From: Nitrospinota bacterium | GTDB lineage: Bacteria; Nitrospinota; Nitrospinia; UBA9942; JAHJSF01 | Assembly (NCBI GenBank): GCA_018830405.1 | Contig: JAHJSF010000161.1 | Span: 1 to 8,193, forward strand | Reading direction: 5' to 3' | DNA length: 8,193 bases | In this document: piece after piece, positions 1-5,432 of the stretch | Layout of the letters: every line of letters starts with the position of its first letter | How positions within the stretch are numbered: position 1 is the first letter of the stretch | The notes under the pieces: generated by a model | What the model was told of the DNA's origin: nothing | What the model saw: the letters and a program-made list of their open reading frames with translations, nothing else | Database searches by the model: none | Program-made: the position numbers and the translations under genes

Positions 1-19
1 CTCCCTTTGTCAAAGGGAG
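1..19. repeat. Short palindromic repeat, possibly cut by the window edge
   Basis: The first 19 bases form a perfect 8-base inverted repeat: CTCCCTTT (1-8), a 3-base spacer, and AAAGGGAG (12-19). A C-run/T-run palindrome with a tiny loop is typical of short interspersed elements scattered between genes in many bacterial genomes. A similar palindrome lies at 48-68, so these look like two units of one family about 30 bases apart. The left end may continue outside the window. No T-run follows on the + strand, so it is not a standard terminator. Confidence 0.6.
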
Positions 20-47
20 GGGCAAAGAAGGTGGGACAATAATAGTT

Positions 48-80
48 CCCCCCTTTAGGAAAGGGGGGTAGGGGGGATTT
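48..80. repeat. Palindromic interspersed repeat with G-rich tail
   Basis: CCCCCCTTT (48-56) and AAAGGGGGG (60-68) form a perfect 9-base inverted repeat with a 3-base loop, followed by TAGGGGGGATTT (69-80). The shape (C-run, T-run, small loop, A-run, G-run, then a second G-run ending in ATTT) resembles a widespread class of intergenic palindromes. It lies 39 bases before the uppS start. A TATAAT (88-93) just after it could be a -10 element for uppS, but no matching -35 is visible because the expected position falls in the G-run. Confidence 0.6.
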
Positions 81-119
81 GAAAAATTATAATATCTGCA
101 CAAAGGAAAGATTAATATA

Positions 120-887
120 TTGTCTGAGATAGACCTGAAAGAATTGGGGGTAGACCCTGAGAGGCTTCCTAAGCATATTGCCATTATTATGGACGGTAAC
201 GGTAGGTGGGCCAAGAAAAGGATGATGCCGCGTATCTTCGGCCACAGGGAAGGTGTTAAAACGGTAGACCGTATTGTTACCTTCGCCCGTAAGGCGGGGA
301 TATCGGCCCTTACCCTCTACTCCTTCTCATCGGAGAATTGGCTTCGTCCCCAGGAAGAGGTTAGCGCCCTTATGGGAATTTTAAACGAATATATAAAGAA
401 CGAGCTAGCCCGTATGCTTCGGGAGGATATCCGTTTTAATACAATCGGCCATATAGACCACCTCCCGCAAACCACCCAAGACCTTATCAACGATGCCAAA
501 GAAAAGACGAGGGAGAATAAAGGTTTAATATTAACCTTGGCTCTCAGCTATGGGTCACGGCAAGAGATTTTGGAGGTGGCCAAGCGGATAGCATCTCTAA
601 CCAAGGCTGGTGAGATAGGGGAGGGGGATATAGATGAGAAGTTGTTTGAATCTTTCCTCGATACAAAAGGACTTCCGACCGTAGACCTCTTAGTGAGGAC
701 GAGTGGGGAAATTAGGATAAGTAATTTTCTTCTTTGGCAGATTGCCTATTCTGAACTATACTTCACCGATGCCCTTTGGCCCGATTTCAAAGAGAATGAC
801 CTGGTTAAAGCGATAATAGAATACCAGAATCGGGAACGTAGGTTTGGTATGACAACAGAACAGTTGGAAAACAAAAAGGAGAATTAA
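120..887 (+). CDS. uppS: Isoprenyl transferase (undecaprenyl diphosphate synthase)
   Basis: A 255-residue cis-prenyltransferase that condenses isopentenyl diphosphate onto farnesyl diphosphate to make the C55 lipid carrier of peptidoglycan and other envelope polymers; it is cytosolic and peripheral to the membrane. Residues 19-32 hold the family signature HIAIIMDGNGRWAK with catalytic Asp25. FSSENW is at 69-74. The diphosphate-binding block RTSGEIRISNF is at 193-203 (Arg193, Arg199), followed by Glu212 in AYSELYF and the LWPDF motif. Length and motifs are those of an intact enzyme. The start is TTG at 120, chosen because AAAGGAAAG (102-110) lies 9 bases upstream and the conserved core begins soon after. 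It is followed by cdsA with two bases between them, so the two are co-transcribed. The upstream promoter is not clear; genes outside the window may lead the operon. Confidence 0.96.
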   Translation: MSEIDLKELGVDPERLPKHIAIIMDGNGRWAKKRMMPRIFGHREGVKTVDRIVTFARKAGISALTLYSFSSENWLRPQEEVSALMGILNEYIKNELARMLREDIRFNTIGHIDHLPQTTQDLINDAKEKTRENKGLILTLALSYGSRQEILEVAKRIASLTKAGEIGEGDIDEKLFESFLDTKGLPTVDLLVRTSGEIRISNFLLWQIAYSELYFTDALWPDFKENDLVKAIIEYQNRERRFGMTTEQLENKKEN

Positions 888-889
888 GC

Positions 890-1696
890 GTGTCGAGAAT
901 AATAAGTGCGATAGTTGCAATAGCGGCAGTTTTGGGGATACTCTTTTTCGGCGGGGTACAGTTGTTCGTTATAGCAACGATTGCGGTGACTGCCCTAGCG
1001 GCTCATGAATTCTACTTTGCGGTGGGGAGAGGCTGGAAAGACATGTACAAGAGGATAGCTACTGTCCTGGCCCTTCATATTCCGCTAATAATTTATGCGA
1101 ATGTTACCAAGACTCTTGAGCCGTATATGTTTAATATTACTATACCGTTCCTCCTCTATTTTACCTTTAAGGTCTTGCGAGGCCCGGTTATGGTTGAGGA
1201 GAGAAATAAATCGATAATGATTCCCTTTGGAATGTTTTATGTAGGCGTTCTTATGAGCTATCTAATCAGGATAAGGGTAATGGAGAAGGGAATATATCTT
1301 ATCCTCTTCCTCTTGGTAACTGTTTGGGCCTCCGATGCATTTGCCTACTATGTAGGTAAAACTATTGGGAGTAATAAACTGATACCTAAGGTAAGCCCCA
1401 ACAAAACAGTAGAAGGCTCAATTGGTGGGATAGCCGGAAGTATTATGGTTGCCTATTTGATGGGGCAGTATCTGGTTTTGGGGATGACTCCCAGGGAGTG
1501 TATCATTGCAGGGCTGGCTATTGCCATAGCTGGCGGGATAGGAGACTTGGCCGCCTCGCTGATTAAGAGGGAAGAGGGGATAAAAGATTTCAGCAATATT
1601 ATGCCGGGACATGGAGGGGCTTTGGATAGGGTCGACAGCCTAATCTTCGCGGCGCCGGTCTTCTTCTACTATCTCTTGTATATAGTTAAGATATAA
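890..1696 (+). CDS. cdsA: Phosphatidate cytidylyltransferase (CDP-diacylglycerol synthase)
   Basis: A 268-residue integral membrane enzyme that makes CDP-diacylglycerol from CTP and phosphatidic acid, the branch point for all bacterial phospholipids. Most of the protein is hydrophobic segments, consistent with a multi-pass inner-membrane protein. The C-terminal signature is complete: S223-x-x-K226-R227, then K232-D233-F, then PGHGG at 239-243, and D246-R-x-D249. These are the residues conserved across CdsA proteins. Start is GTG at 890, with AAAAAGGAG ending at 881, 8 bases upstream. It sits 2 bases after the uppS stop, the usual uppS-cdsA pairing. A GC-rich hairpin follows the stop. Length is slightly below the roughly 285 residues of the E. 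coli enzyme, but nothing appears missing. Confidence 0.95.
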   Translation: MSRIISAIVAIAAVLGILFFGGVQLFVIATIAVTALAAHEFYFAVGRGWKDMYKRIATVLALHIPLIIYANVTKTLEPYMFNITIPFLLYFTFKVLRGPVMVEERNKSIMIPFGMFYVGVLMSYLIRIRVMEKGIYLILFLLVTVWASDAFAYYVGKTIGSNKLIPKVSPNKTVEGSIGGIAGSIMVAYLMGQYLVLGMTPRECIIAGLAIAIAGGIGDLAASLIKREEGIKDFSNIMPGHGGALDRVDSLIFAAPVFFYYLLYIVKI

Positions 1697-1707
1697 ATAG
1701 CTACTCT

Positions 1708-1743
1708 CCCCTTTTCCTTTTTGCTGAATGGAGGGAAAAGGGG
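1708..1743 (+). terminator. Possible weak transcription-end hairpin after cdsA
   Basis: CCCCTTTTCC (1708-1717) pairs perfectly with GGAAAAGGGG (1734-1743) around a 16-base loop, 11 bases after the cdsA stop. The base after the stem begins an A-run rather than a T-run, so it lacks the U-tract of an intrinsic terminator on the + strand. It may be an mRNA-stabilising hairpin, a weak terminator, or another member of the C-run/G-run palindrome family seen at 1-68. Confidence 0.4.
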
Positions 1744-1891
1744 GCAAAAAAACACCTAAATTAACAAAACTTTTTAAACCTTCCCAAAGTCCTTATTTGG
1801 GGTTAGTTAATCGTTGCAACCAATTGATATTTAAAGAATATTTCGGTTAAGTGCCAAGTTTAAAAAAAATTATCTATTATATGAAAAAAAC
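1744..1891. other. AT-rich non-coding stretch upstream of the lipoprotein promoter
   Basis: No convincing reading frame is seen on either strand. The stretch is AT-rich with several A-runs, most strikingly around 1861-1869 and 1884-1890, immediately before the promoter at 1892-1919. Phased A-runs at this distance can act as an UP element contacted by the RNA polymerase alpha subunit; that role is inferred here. Confidence 0.45.
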
Positions 1892-1919
1892 TTGTTGACT
1901 CTATTTTTTAGTGTATAAT
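1892..1919 (+). promoter_or_regulatory. Sigma70-type promoter for the small lipoprotein gene
   Basis: The -10 element TATAAT (1914-1919) is a perfect consensus. TTGTTG (1892-1897) lies 16 bases upstream as the -35. The alternative TTGACT (1895-1900) matches the -35 consensus better, but its spacing of 13 is too short. Predicted transcription start is near 1926, giving a leader of about 97 bases. A-runs just upstream may strengthen it. An orphan AGGAGG (1928-1933) at the start of the transcript is not followed by a usable start codon. Confidence 0.7.
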
Positions 1920-2022
1920 TCTTTATCAGGAGGCTTTTAAATAAGAGTCTATTTTCTTTAATATGGAGAGAAAACAGATCATTTTAATTAAGCCGTTAAC
2001 TTTTGTTGGAGGTTTAAGTAAT

Positions 2023-2250
2023 ATGGAGAAGAAATTGGGGAAGTTGTTGTTGGCGGTTGCTTTTGTAGCAGTAGCCGGGATTGTGGTTGTTGGTTGTGAC
2101 AAGCCTGCCAAGACCGAGGCTCCTGCAACAACAGAGGTTGCCGCACCAGTAGAAGCTGAGAAGCCAGCTGAGGAAGTAGCCGCACCTGCTCATGAAGAGG
2201 CTGCACCTGCCCATACCGCAGAGCCGGTAGCTGCACCTGCAAAACACTAA
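2023..2250 (+). CDS. Small Ala/Pro/Glu-rich lipoprotein, function unknown
   Basis: A 75-residue protein with a lipoprotein signal: lysines at 3, 4 and 7, a hydrophobic core at 8-23 and the lipobox VVGC with lipidated Cys25. Asp26 follows the Cys; in E. coli this +2 Asp keeps lipoproteins in the inner membrane, though the rule may not hold here. The mature 51 residues are low complexity: VAAP occurs at 39-42, 52-55 and 69-72, and AAPAH at 53-57 and 60-64, with many Glu and no other Cys. An extended, unstructured tail is likely. The start is ATG 2023, with TTGGAGG (2006-2012) 10 bases upstream. An in-frame ATG at 1963 would add 20 residues, but it lacks a ribosome site and would bury the signal peptide. 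The gene is monocistronic, with its own promoter and a strong terminator, suggesting high expression. I recognise no family; an abundant structural lipoprotein is one guess. Confidence 0.8.
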   Translation: MEKKLGKLLLAVAFVAVAGIVVVGCDKPAKTEAPATTEVAAPVEAEKPAEEVAAPAHEEAAPAHTAEPVAAPAKH

Positions 2251-2269
2251 TACTGTATTTGCTTGCGCG

Positions 2270-2303
2270 AAAGGCCGCCCTTTATAAGGGGCGGCCTTTT
2301 TTT
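2270..2303 (+). terminator. Strong intrinsic terminator after the lipoprotein gene
   Basis: AAAGGCCGCCC (2270-2280) pairs perfectly with GGGCGGCCTTT (2289-2299) around an 8-base loop, and a run of seven T (2297-2303) follows. This is a classic rho-independent terminator 19 bases after the stop codon, so dxr must have its own promoter. Confidence 0.93.
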
Positions 2304-2348
2304 GTCCTTTTTCAGGCATCTCTTCTATTATTGTCGTTATATATCCCC

Positions 2349-2354
2349 TATAAT
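2349..2354 (+). promoter_or_regulatory. Candidate -10 element for dxr
   Basis: A perfect TATAAT lies 45 bases before the dxr start and downstream of the strong terminator, where a promoter is needed. No good -35 sits 16-18 bases upstream (TTGTCG at 2331 is only 12 bases away), so the call rests on the hexamer and position. Confidence 0.35.
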
Positions 2355-2399
2355 GGTCAAAGTTAAATATTAAAGACATTAAAGGGATCGAAATTTATT

Positions 2400-3572
2400 A
2401 TGAAGAATATCGTTATTCTCGGCTCAACCGGTTCCATAGGGGTAAATGCCCTTGATGTTGTTGAGAGAAACGGAGGCAGATTCAATGTTGTAGGACTGGC
2501 GGCAGGTTCTAATCTTCCTCTACTCCTTGAGCAGATAAACAAATTTTCCCCATCCAAAGTAGCCCTCTATGATTCATCTTTAGCCAAAGAACTGCGGGAA
2601 ATTTTATCGGGGAAAAAGATTGAAGTCTTGTCAGGCATAGAGGGGATAATAGAGGTTGCTGCTATGGAGCAGGGGGATCTGGTTCTTTCCGCTATTGTTG
2701 GGGCTGCCGGTCTACTTCCAACTTATTCAGCCATAAAATCTGGGAAGGATGTTGCCCTGGCCAATAAGGAATCTCTGGTTATGGCCGGGGCTATTATGAT
2801 GGCTGAGGCTAAAAGGTCTGGAGCAAAGATTATTCCGGTGGATAGTGAACACAGTGCTATATTTCAAGCGCTAAACGGGGATGTAAAGAAGAAAAACGTC
2901 AAACGTCTTATCATTACCGGGTCGGGGGGACCATTTAGAGGGTGTTCTGCCGATCGCCTGAATGAAGTTACAGTAGCGGAGGCGCTCCGTCACCCCAATT
3001 GGAGCATGGGTAAAAAGATCAGTATAGATTCGGCCACTATGATGAACAAAGGCTTTGAGATGATAGAGGCCAGGTGGCTCTTTGATCTAGAACCGGGTAA
3101 GATTGATATCCTGATTCATCCCCAAAGCATTGTTCACTCAATGGTCGAGTTTGTCGATACCTCCATAATTGCCCAACTTGGCATTCCAGATATGAGGCTC
3201 CCAATATCTTATGCCCTAAACTATCCGGATAGGATAGACGTATCCCTTCCCTCACTTAACCTTGAAGAGATTACTCCCCTTACCTTCGAAAAGCCGGATA
3301 CAGATATCTTTCCATCTATAAAGTTTGCGTATCAGGCTATCAGTAAGGGGGATACATATCCGGCCGTCTTAAATGCCGCTAACGAGGTAGCGGTGCAGGC
3401 CTTCATAAGCGGGGAGATTCGTTTTCCTGATATTCCGGTAGTTATTGAAGAAACAATCTCTGCCCATAATCCCTTTAAAGTAAAAAATATTTCTGATATT
3501 TTAAGGGCCGATAAGTGGGGGATTAAGAAGGGGAGAGCAGTTAAGGAGGGGCTGGTTAGAAAAGGGTCTTAA
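2400..3572 (+). CDS. dxr: 1-deoxy-D-xylulose 5-phosphate reductoisomerase
   Basis: A 390-residue cytosolic enzyme of the MEP isoprenoid pathway, converting DXP to 2-C-methyl-D-erythritol 4-phosphate with NADPH and a divalent metal; it is the target of fosmidomycin. GSTGSIG at 8-14 is the NADPH-binding loop. LANKESLVMAG follows mid-protein. The metal ligands are Asp148 and Glu150 in the DSEH motif (148-151) and Glu220 in MMNKGFEMIEAR. GSGGPFRG and HPNWSMGKKISIDSATMMNKG form the substrate site and flexible lid region. Length matches the family (E. coli 398). ATG at 2400 is preceded by a weak AAGGGAT 11 bases upstream. The gene is far from uppS-cdsA but functionally linked, since its pathway makes the isoprenoid units UppS uses. 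The site-2 protease gene rseP, often next after dxr, is absent here; the downstream region is a repeat facing a convergent operon. A loose AAAAGGG/CCCTTTT pairing with a six-T run (3560-3606) may end the transcript. Confidence 0.97.
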   Translation: MKNIVILGSTGSIGVNALDVVERNGGRFNVVGLAAGSNLPLLLEQINKFSPSKVALYDSSLAKELREILSGKKIEVLSGIEGIIEVAAMEQGDLVLSAIVGAAGLLPTYSAIKSGKDVALANKESLVMAGAIMMAEAKRSGAKIIPVDSEHSAIFQALNGDVKKKNVKRLIITGSGGPFRGCSADRLNEVTVAEALRHPNWSMGKKISIDSATMMNKGFEMIEARWLFDLEPGKIDILIHPQSIVHSMVEFVDTSIIAQLGIPDMRLPISYALNYPDRIDVSLPSLNLEEITPLTFEKPDTDIFPSIKFAYQAISKGDTYPAVLNAANEVAVQAFISGEIRFPDIPVVIEETISAHNPFKVKNISDILRADKWGIKKGRAVKEGLVRKGS

Positions 3573-3607
3573 TATCGCTCCGCTTTCAAGCTTCCCCCCC
3601 TTTTTTC

Positions 3608-3718
3608 GTCATTCCCCGATTTGATCCCCCAATCAAGTTGGGGGACGGAATCCAGTAATTATATCTTCATACAGATCTTTCCAATTTTCTGGATTCCCCA
3701 GTCAAGCTGGGGAATGAC
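3608..3718. repeat. Nested inverted repeat (MITE- or REP-like element)
   Basis: The outer ends are perfect inverse copies: GTCATTCCCC (3608-3617) and GGGGAATGAC (3709-3718). Inside, GGAATCCAG (3647-3655) matches the inverse CTGGATTCC (3689-3697). Each arm also holds its own hairpin with the same loop TCAAG: TCCCCCAA/TTGGGGGA (3625-3632/3638-3645) and ATTCCCCAG/CTGGGGAAT (3693-3701/3707-3715). The 111-base unit can fold as a large cruciform or as two small hairpins. It resembles the ATTCCC...GGGAAT class of dispersed bacterial repeats. It carries no protein gene and lies between the 3' ends of convergent genes, the usual harmless landing place. It may also help end both transcripts. Confidence 0.85.
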
Positions 3719-3756
3719 ATGTTTTGTTTCGGGGGAAGATCAAATGACATGTTTTG
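3713..3756. repeat. Direct repeat of the inverted-repeat edge
   Basis: The 14-mer AATGACATGTTTTG occurs at 3713-3726 and again at 3743-3756, offset by 30 bases. The first copy overlaps the right end of the nested inverted repeat. The second ends 12 bases before the stop codon of the Spy-like gene (read on the - strand). This may be a partial duplication left by insertion or slippage of the repeat. Confidence 0.7.
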
Positions 3757-3768
3757 CTTTCCCAAAAA

Positions 3769-4251
3769 CTATTCTATATGCCCGATTCTCTTACGCTGTT
3801 CCCCTGTTAAAATTCCGCGTGTTTCAAGCATTGCCTTGAATCTCAGATCACTTAGCTCGATTACTAATTTTTGCATTCTTTTATGCGGCACAAGCAGATC
3901 CTGATTGTGGGCACTTGACCTTAATTTTTGGTGATATTCCCTTCTGGCCTTAAAAAGTTCTTCTCTTTTTGAGGTTAACTTATCACGATATTTTCCGCGA
4001 ATCTTTGTTATCTTTTCTTCCTGATCCTTATTTAACTCCATTCGCCTGCCCCAAGGGGCATCTTTTCTTATGCCTCTTCCTTGCCTGTCACCTATGTTGT
4101 TCATACGACCTCCGCTCCGGTCGCAGTCGAACGATTCCCCGCTCCTGTGGTATCTTTCCCCATCCCTCATGCCTCGACTATCGGCCGAGGCACTATAGGC
4201 GGTTGAAAATAAGATTGCACTACTTACTAAAACAACTGCCATCTTTTTCAT
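3769..4251 (-). CDS. Spy/CpxP/ZraP-like periplasmic stress protein
   Basis: A 160-residue secreted protein. The signal peptide spans residues 1-23 (MKK, hydrophobic stretch, cleavage after ASA). After a Gly/Arg-rich segment (24-70), a helical, charged domain carries two LTxxQ-type motifs: LNKDQ at 73-77 and LTGEQ at 148-152. This paired motif is the mark of the Spy/CpxP/ZraP superfamily, periplasmic ATP-independent chaperones and metal-responsive sensors. The mature protein is strongly basic (about 35 Lys/Arg to 22 Asp/Glu by my count), with five His and one Cys (Cys43). ATG 4251 is preceded by AGAAGGAGA with 8-base spacing. It follows the anti-sigma gene by 121 bases and has its own copy of the ECF promoter. 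The context suggests either the effector of the sigma regulon or the periplasmic sensor that controls the anti-sigma, as CnrX does in the nickel/cobalt system. Family is fairly sure; ligand is unknown. Confidence 0.82.
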   Translation of the reverse strand: MKKMAVVLVSSAILFSTAYSASADSRGMRDGERYHRSGESFDCDRSGGRMNNIGDRQGRGIRKDAPWGRRMELNKDQEEKITKIRGKYRDKLTSKREELFKARREYHQKLRSSAHNQDLLVPHKRMQKLVIELSDLRFKAMLETRGILTGEQRKRIGHIE

Positions 4252-4307
4252 CTCTAATCTCCTTCTAAAATTTATCCTGCTACTTTAAAACTTAGAACCC
4301 AATCGAC

Positions 4308-4321
4308 CTTTAACGTTAAAG
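4308..4321. promoter_or_regulatory. Perfect 14-base palindrome in the Spy-like gene leader
   Basis: CTTTAACGTTAAAG is fully self-complementary with no loop, so it is a better candidate for a dimeric DNA-binding site than for an RNA hairpin. It lies about 16-29 bases into the predicted transcript from the 4341-4372 promoter, where a bound repressor would block elongation. No second copy was seen near the sigma gene promoter, so any control would be specific to the Spy-like gene. Chance is not excluded in AT-rich DNA. Confidence 0.4.
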
Positions 4322-4340
4322 TGATTTTCGCTTATATACT

Positions 4341-4372
4341 GTTTAGACCGTTGGTAGATTGAAAAGGTTCAA
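4341..4372 (-). promoter_or_regulatory. ECF sigma promoter for the Spy-like gene
   Basis: Read on the - strand, TTGAACC (4372-4366) is followed 17 bases later by GTCTAAAC (4348-4341). GAAC-type -35 and GTCTAA-type -10 elements are typical of ECF sigma promoters. The same boxes with exactly the same 17-base spacing precede the ECF sigma gene at 5367-5398. The -35 begins one base after the stop codon of the anti-sigma gene, so it is an internal operon promoter. Predicted start is near 4336, leaving a leader of about 85 bases. Confidence 0.8.
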
Positions 4373-4762
4373 CTACAATTCCATTATTTCATTTATTTCT
4401 GCTGTTAAATCATTATCCCAATAATCTTCGTAGCCTGTCTCCCACACATATTCCACAAAGTCGCCTGTTTCAGCCATTTCCAGGGAATTATCTTTGGTTG
4501 TCTTTCCGATGGGGAGAATAATGGCCGCAACCAGCAGGGCTGCGACCGCTATTGAGGCCGGAATGAAGATGTAAGGATTAAAGAACTGTTTTAGTTTATC
4601 GAACAGGCTTTCCTCCTCAAGGGGAGGAGACTCCTCAGCCGATATTGCCTTCATTATTCTATCCTCAAGGCCGTCTGAGGTCTTTGGGATGTCTGGGGCA
4701 TTCTTTTTGAGGAAAGATACCAATCCCTCATCTTGGTTGTCTAAATCATTATTGTTCATCAT
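4373..4762 (-). CDS. Membrane-bound anti-sigma factor of the ECF sigma
   Basis: A 129-residue single-pass protein. An acidic N-terminal cytoplasmic part (1-63) contains a short segment, SFLKKNAPDIPKTSDGLEDRIMKAI (16-40 region), with the P-x-x-P then LExRIM pattern seen in small anti-sigma factors. The transmembrane helix is about 64-86. The C-terminal periplasmic tail (87-129) is very acidic and aromatic: about 13 Asp/Glu to 2 Lys, with Trp107, Trp115 and several Tyr. The HxxxCxxC zinc motif of ZAS anti-sigmas is absent; there is no Cys at all. The start ATG (4762) overlaps the sigma stop by four bases (ATGA), with AAAGGAGGGG 8-10 bases upstream; a second ATG follows directly. Position, size and topology make anti-sigma the natural reading, though sequence similarity is modest. 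The tail could contact the basic Spy-like protein or metal ions. Confidence 0.78.
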   Translation of the reverse strand: MMNNNDLDNQDEGLVSFLKKNAPDIPKTSDGLEDRIMKAISAEESPPLEEESLFDKLKQFFNPYIFIPASIAVAALLVAAIILPIGKTTKDNSLEMAETGDFVEYVWETGYEDYWDNDLTAEINEIMEL

Positions 4763-5304
4763 AATTCTATCCCCTCCTTTCTAAAGTATTCTCTAAGGTT
4801 TTTTCTGGCGTGAAATAGCCTCGATTTTACGGTCCCTTCTGAAATCTTCAGAATCTCTCCGATCTCTCTTATCAATAACTCATCTAAGTCATGAAGGACC
4901 ACTACGGCCTTATGTTCCGGAGAGAGTGTCTTTAAGGCCTTTTCAACCATATCCTTCCCATGATAATCGGATTGAATGTCTGTATCAGATTTAACCGAAT
5001 CCTCATCCTCAAGGGGTATGTTTTTCTTATCCTTTTCTCCATCTGATCTTAGGGAATCAAAGGCAACATTCATGGTAAGGCGGTATATCCAGGTGGATAG
5101 ATAGGCCTCTTCACGAAGTTTTGCAAACCCCTTCCATATCTTTATGAATACCTCTTGAGTAAGATCATCAAGATGTGTGGTGCCGGCAACCCTGCTTAAG
5201 GTCCCCCTTATCTTTCTCTCGTTTCGCCGATAAAATTCTCTAAAATACTCCTGATTTGTATTCTTGCTTAGTTTAAGAAGCTCTATATCTGAAATCTTTT
5301 CCAC
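4759..5304 (-). CDS. ECF-family RNA polymerase sigma factor (RpoE-like)
   Basis: A 181-residue sigma70-family factor with only regions 2 and 4, as in the ECF group. Region 2 covers about 21-88, including DDLTQEVFIKIW (46-57, core-binding region 2.2) and STWIYRLTMNVAFDSLR (70-86, the -10 recognition part). An acidic linker (88-118) follows. Region 4 spans about 119-174, with LSPEHKAVVVLHDLDE leading into the helix-turn-helix IREIGEILKISEGTVKSRL that reads the -35. Start is GTG 5304. GGAG lies 13 bases upstream, longer than usual, but no other start fits between there and the in-frame stop at 5323-5325. It is translationally coupled to its anti-sigma by a four-base overlap. The promoter at 5367-5398 matches that of the Spy-like gene, implying autoregulation. 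Specific ECF group cannot be assigned by eye. Confidence 0.93.
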   Translation of the reverse strand: MEKISDIELLKLSKNTNQEYFREFYRRNERKIRGTLSRVAGTTHLDDLTQEVFIKIWKGFAKLREEAYLSTWIYRLTMNVAFDSLRSDGEKDKKNIPLEDEDSVKSDTDIQSDYHGKDMVEKALKTLSPEHKAVVVLHDLDELLIREIGEILKISEGTVKSRLFHARKNLREYFRKEGIEL

Positions 5305-5366
5305 AACTATTATTTTTCTCCGCTAAGATACGAGTGTTTGTGATCCTAAAAATTTCTTTCTATGTA

Positions 5367-5398
5367 GTTTAGACTAAAAAGGGGTGAAAAAGGTTCAA
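5367..5398 (-). promoter_or_regulatory. Autoregulatory ECF sigma promoter
   Basis: Read on the - strand, TTTGAACC (5399-5392) and GTCTAAAC (5374-5367) are separated by 17 bases between GAACC and GTCTAA. This copies the promoter of the Spy-like gene box for box; the bases after GAACC are also alike (TTTTTCA here, TTTTCAA there). Predicted start near 5361 gives a leader of about 57 bases. The spacer is otherwise unrelated between the two sites, which argues for selection on the boxes rather than recent duplication. Confidence 0.8.
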
Positions 5399-5432
5399 AG
5401 ATATTTTTTATCAGGAAACTACGTTAGAGGGA

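Noticed and set aside
1-80. CRISPR array
   Set aside because: Only two unequal palindromes, no regular spacers and no cas gene nearby.
1963-2022. A longer start for the lipoprotein at ATG 1963
   Set aside because: No Shine-Dalgarno site, and it would put about 20 residues before a normal lipoprotein signal sequence.
2014-2379. A 121-codon - strand open frame over the lipoprotein gene and its terminator
   Set aside because: It crosses a strong + strand terminator, resembles no known protein and is antisense to a gene with promoter, ribosome site and signal peptide.
3621-3839. A 72-codon + strand frame with repeated PQSSWGT/PQSSWGM
   Set aside because: The repeated peptide comes from the two hairpin arms of the inverted repeat, and the frame runs into the antisense of the Spy-like gene.
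3969-4268. A 99-codon + strand frame, Cys/Leu-rich
   Set aside because: Antisense to the Spy-like gene, which has a signal peptide, paired LTxxQ motifs, a ribosome site and a promoter.
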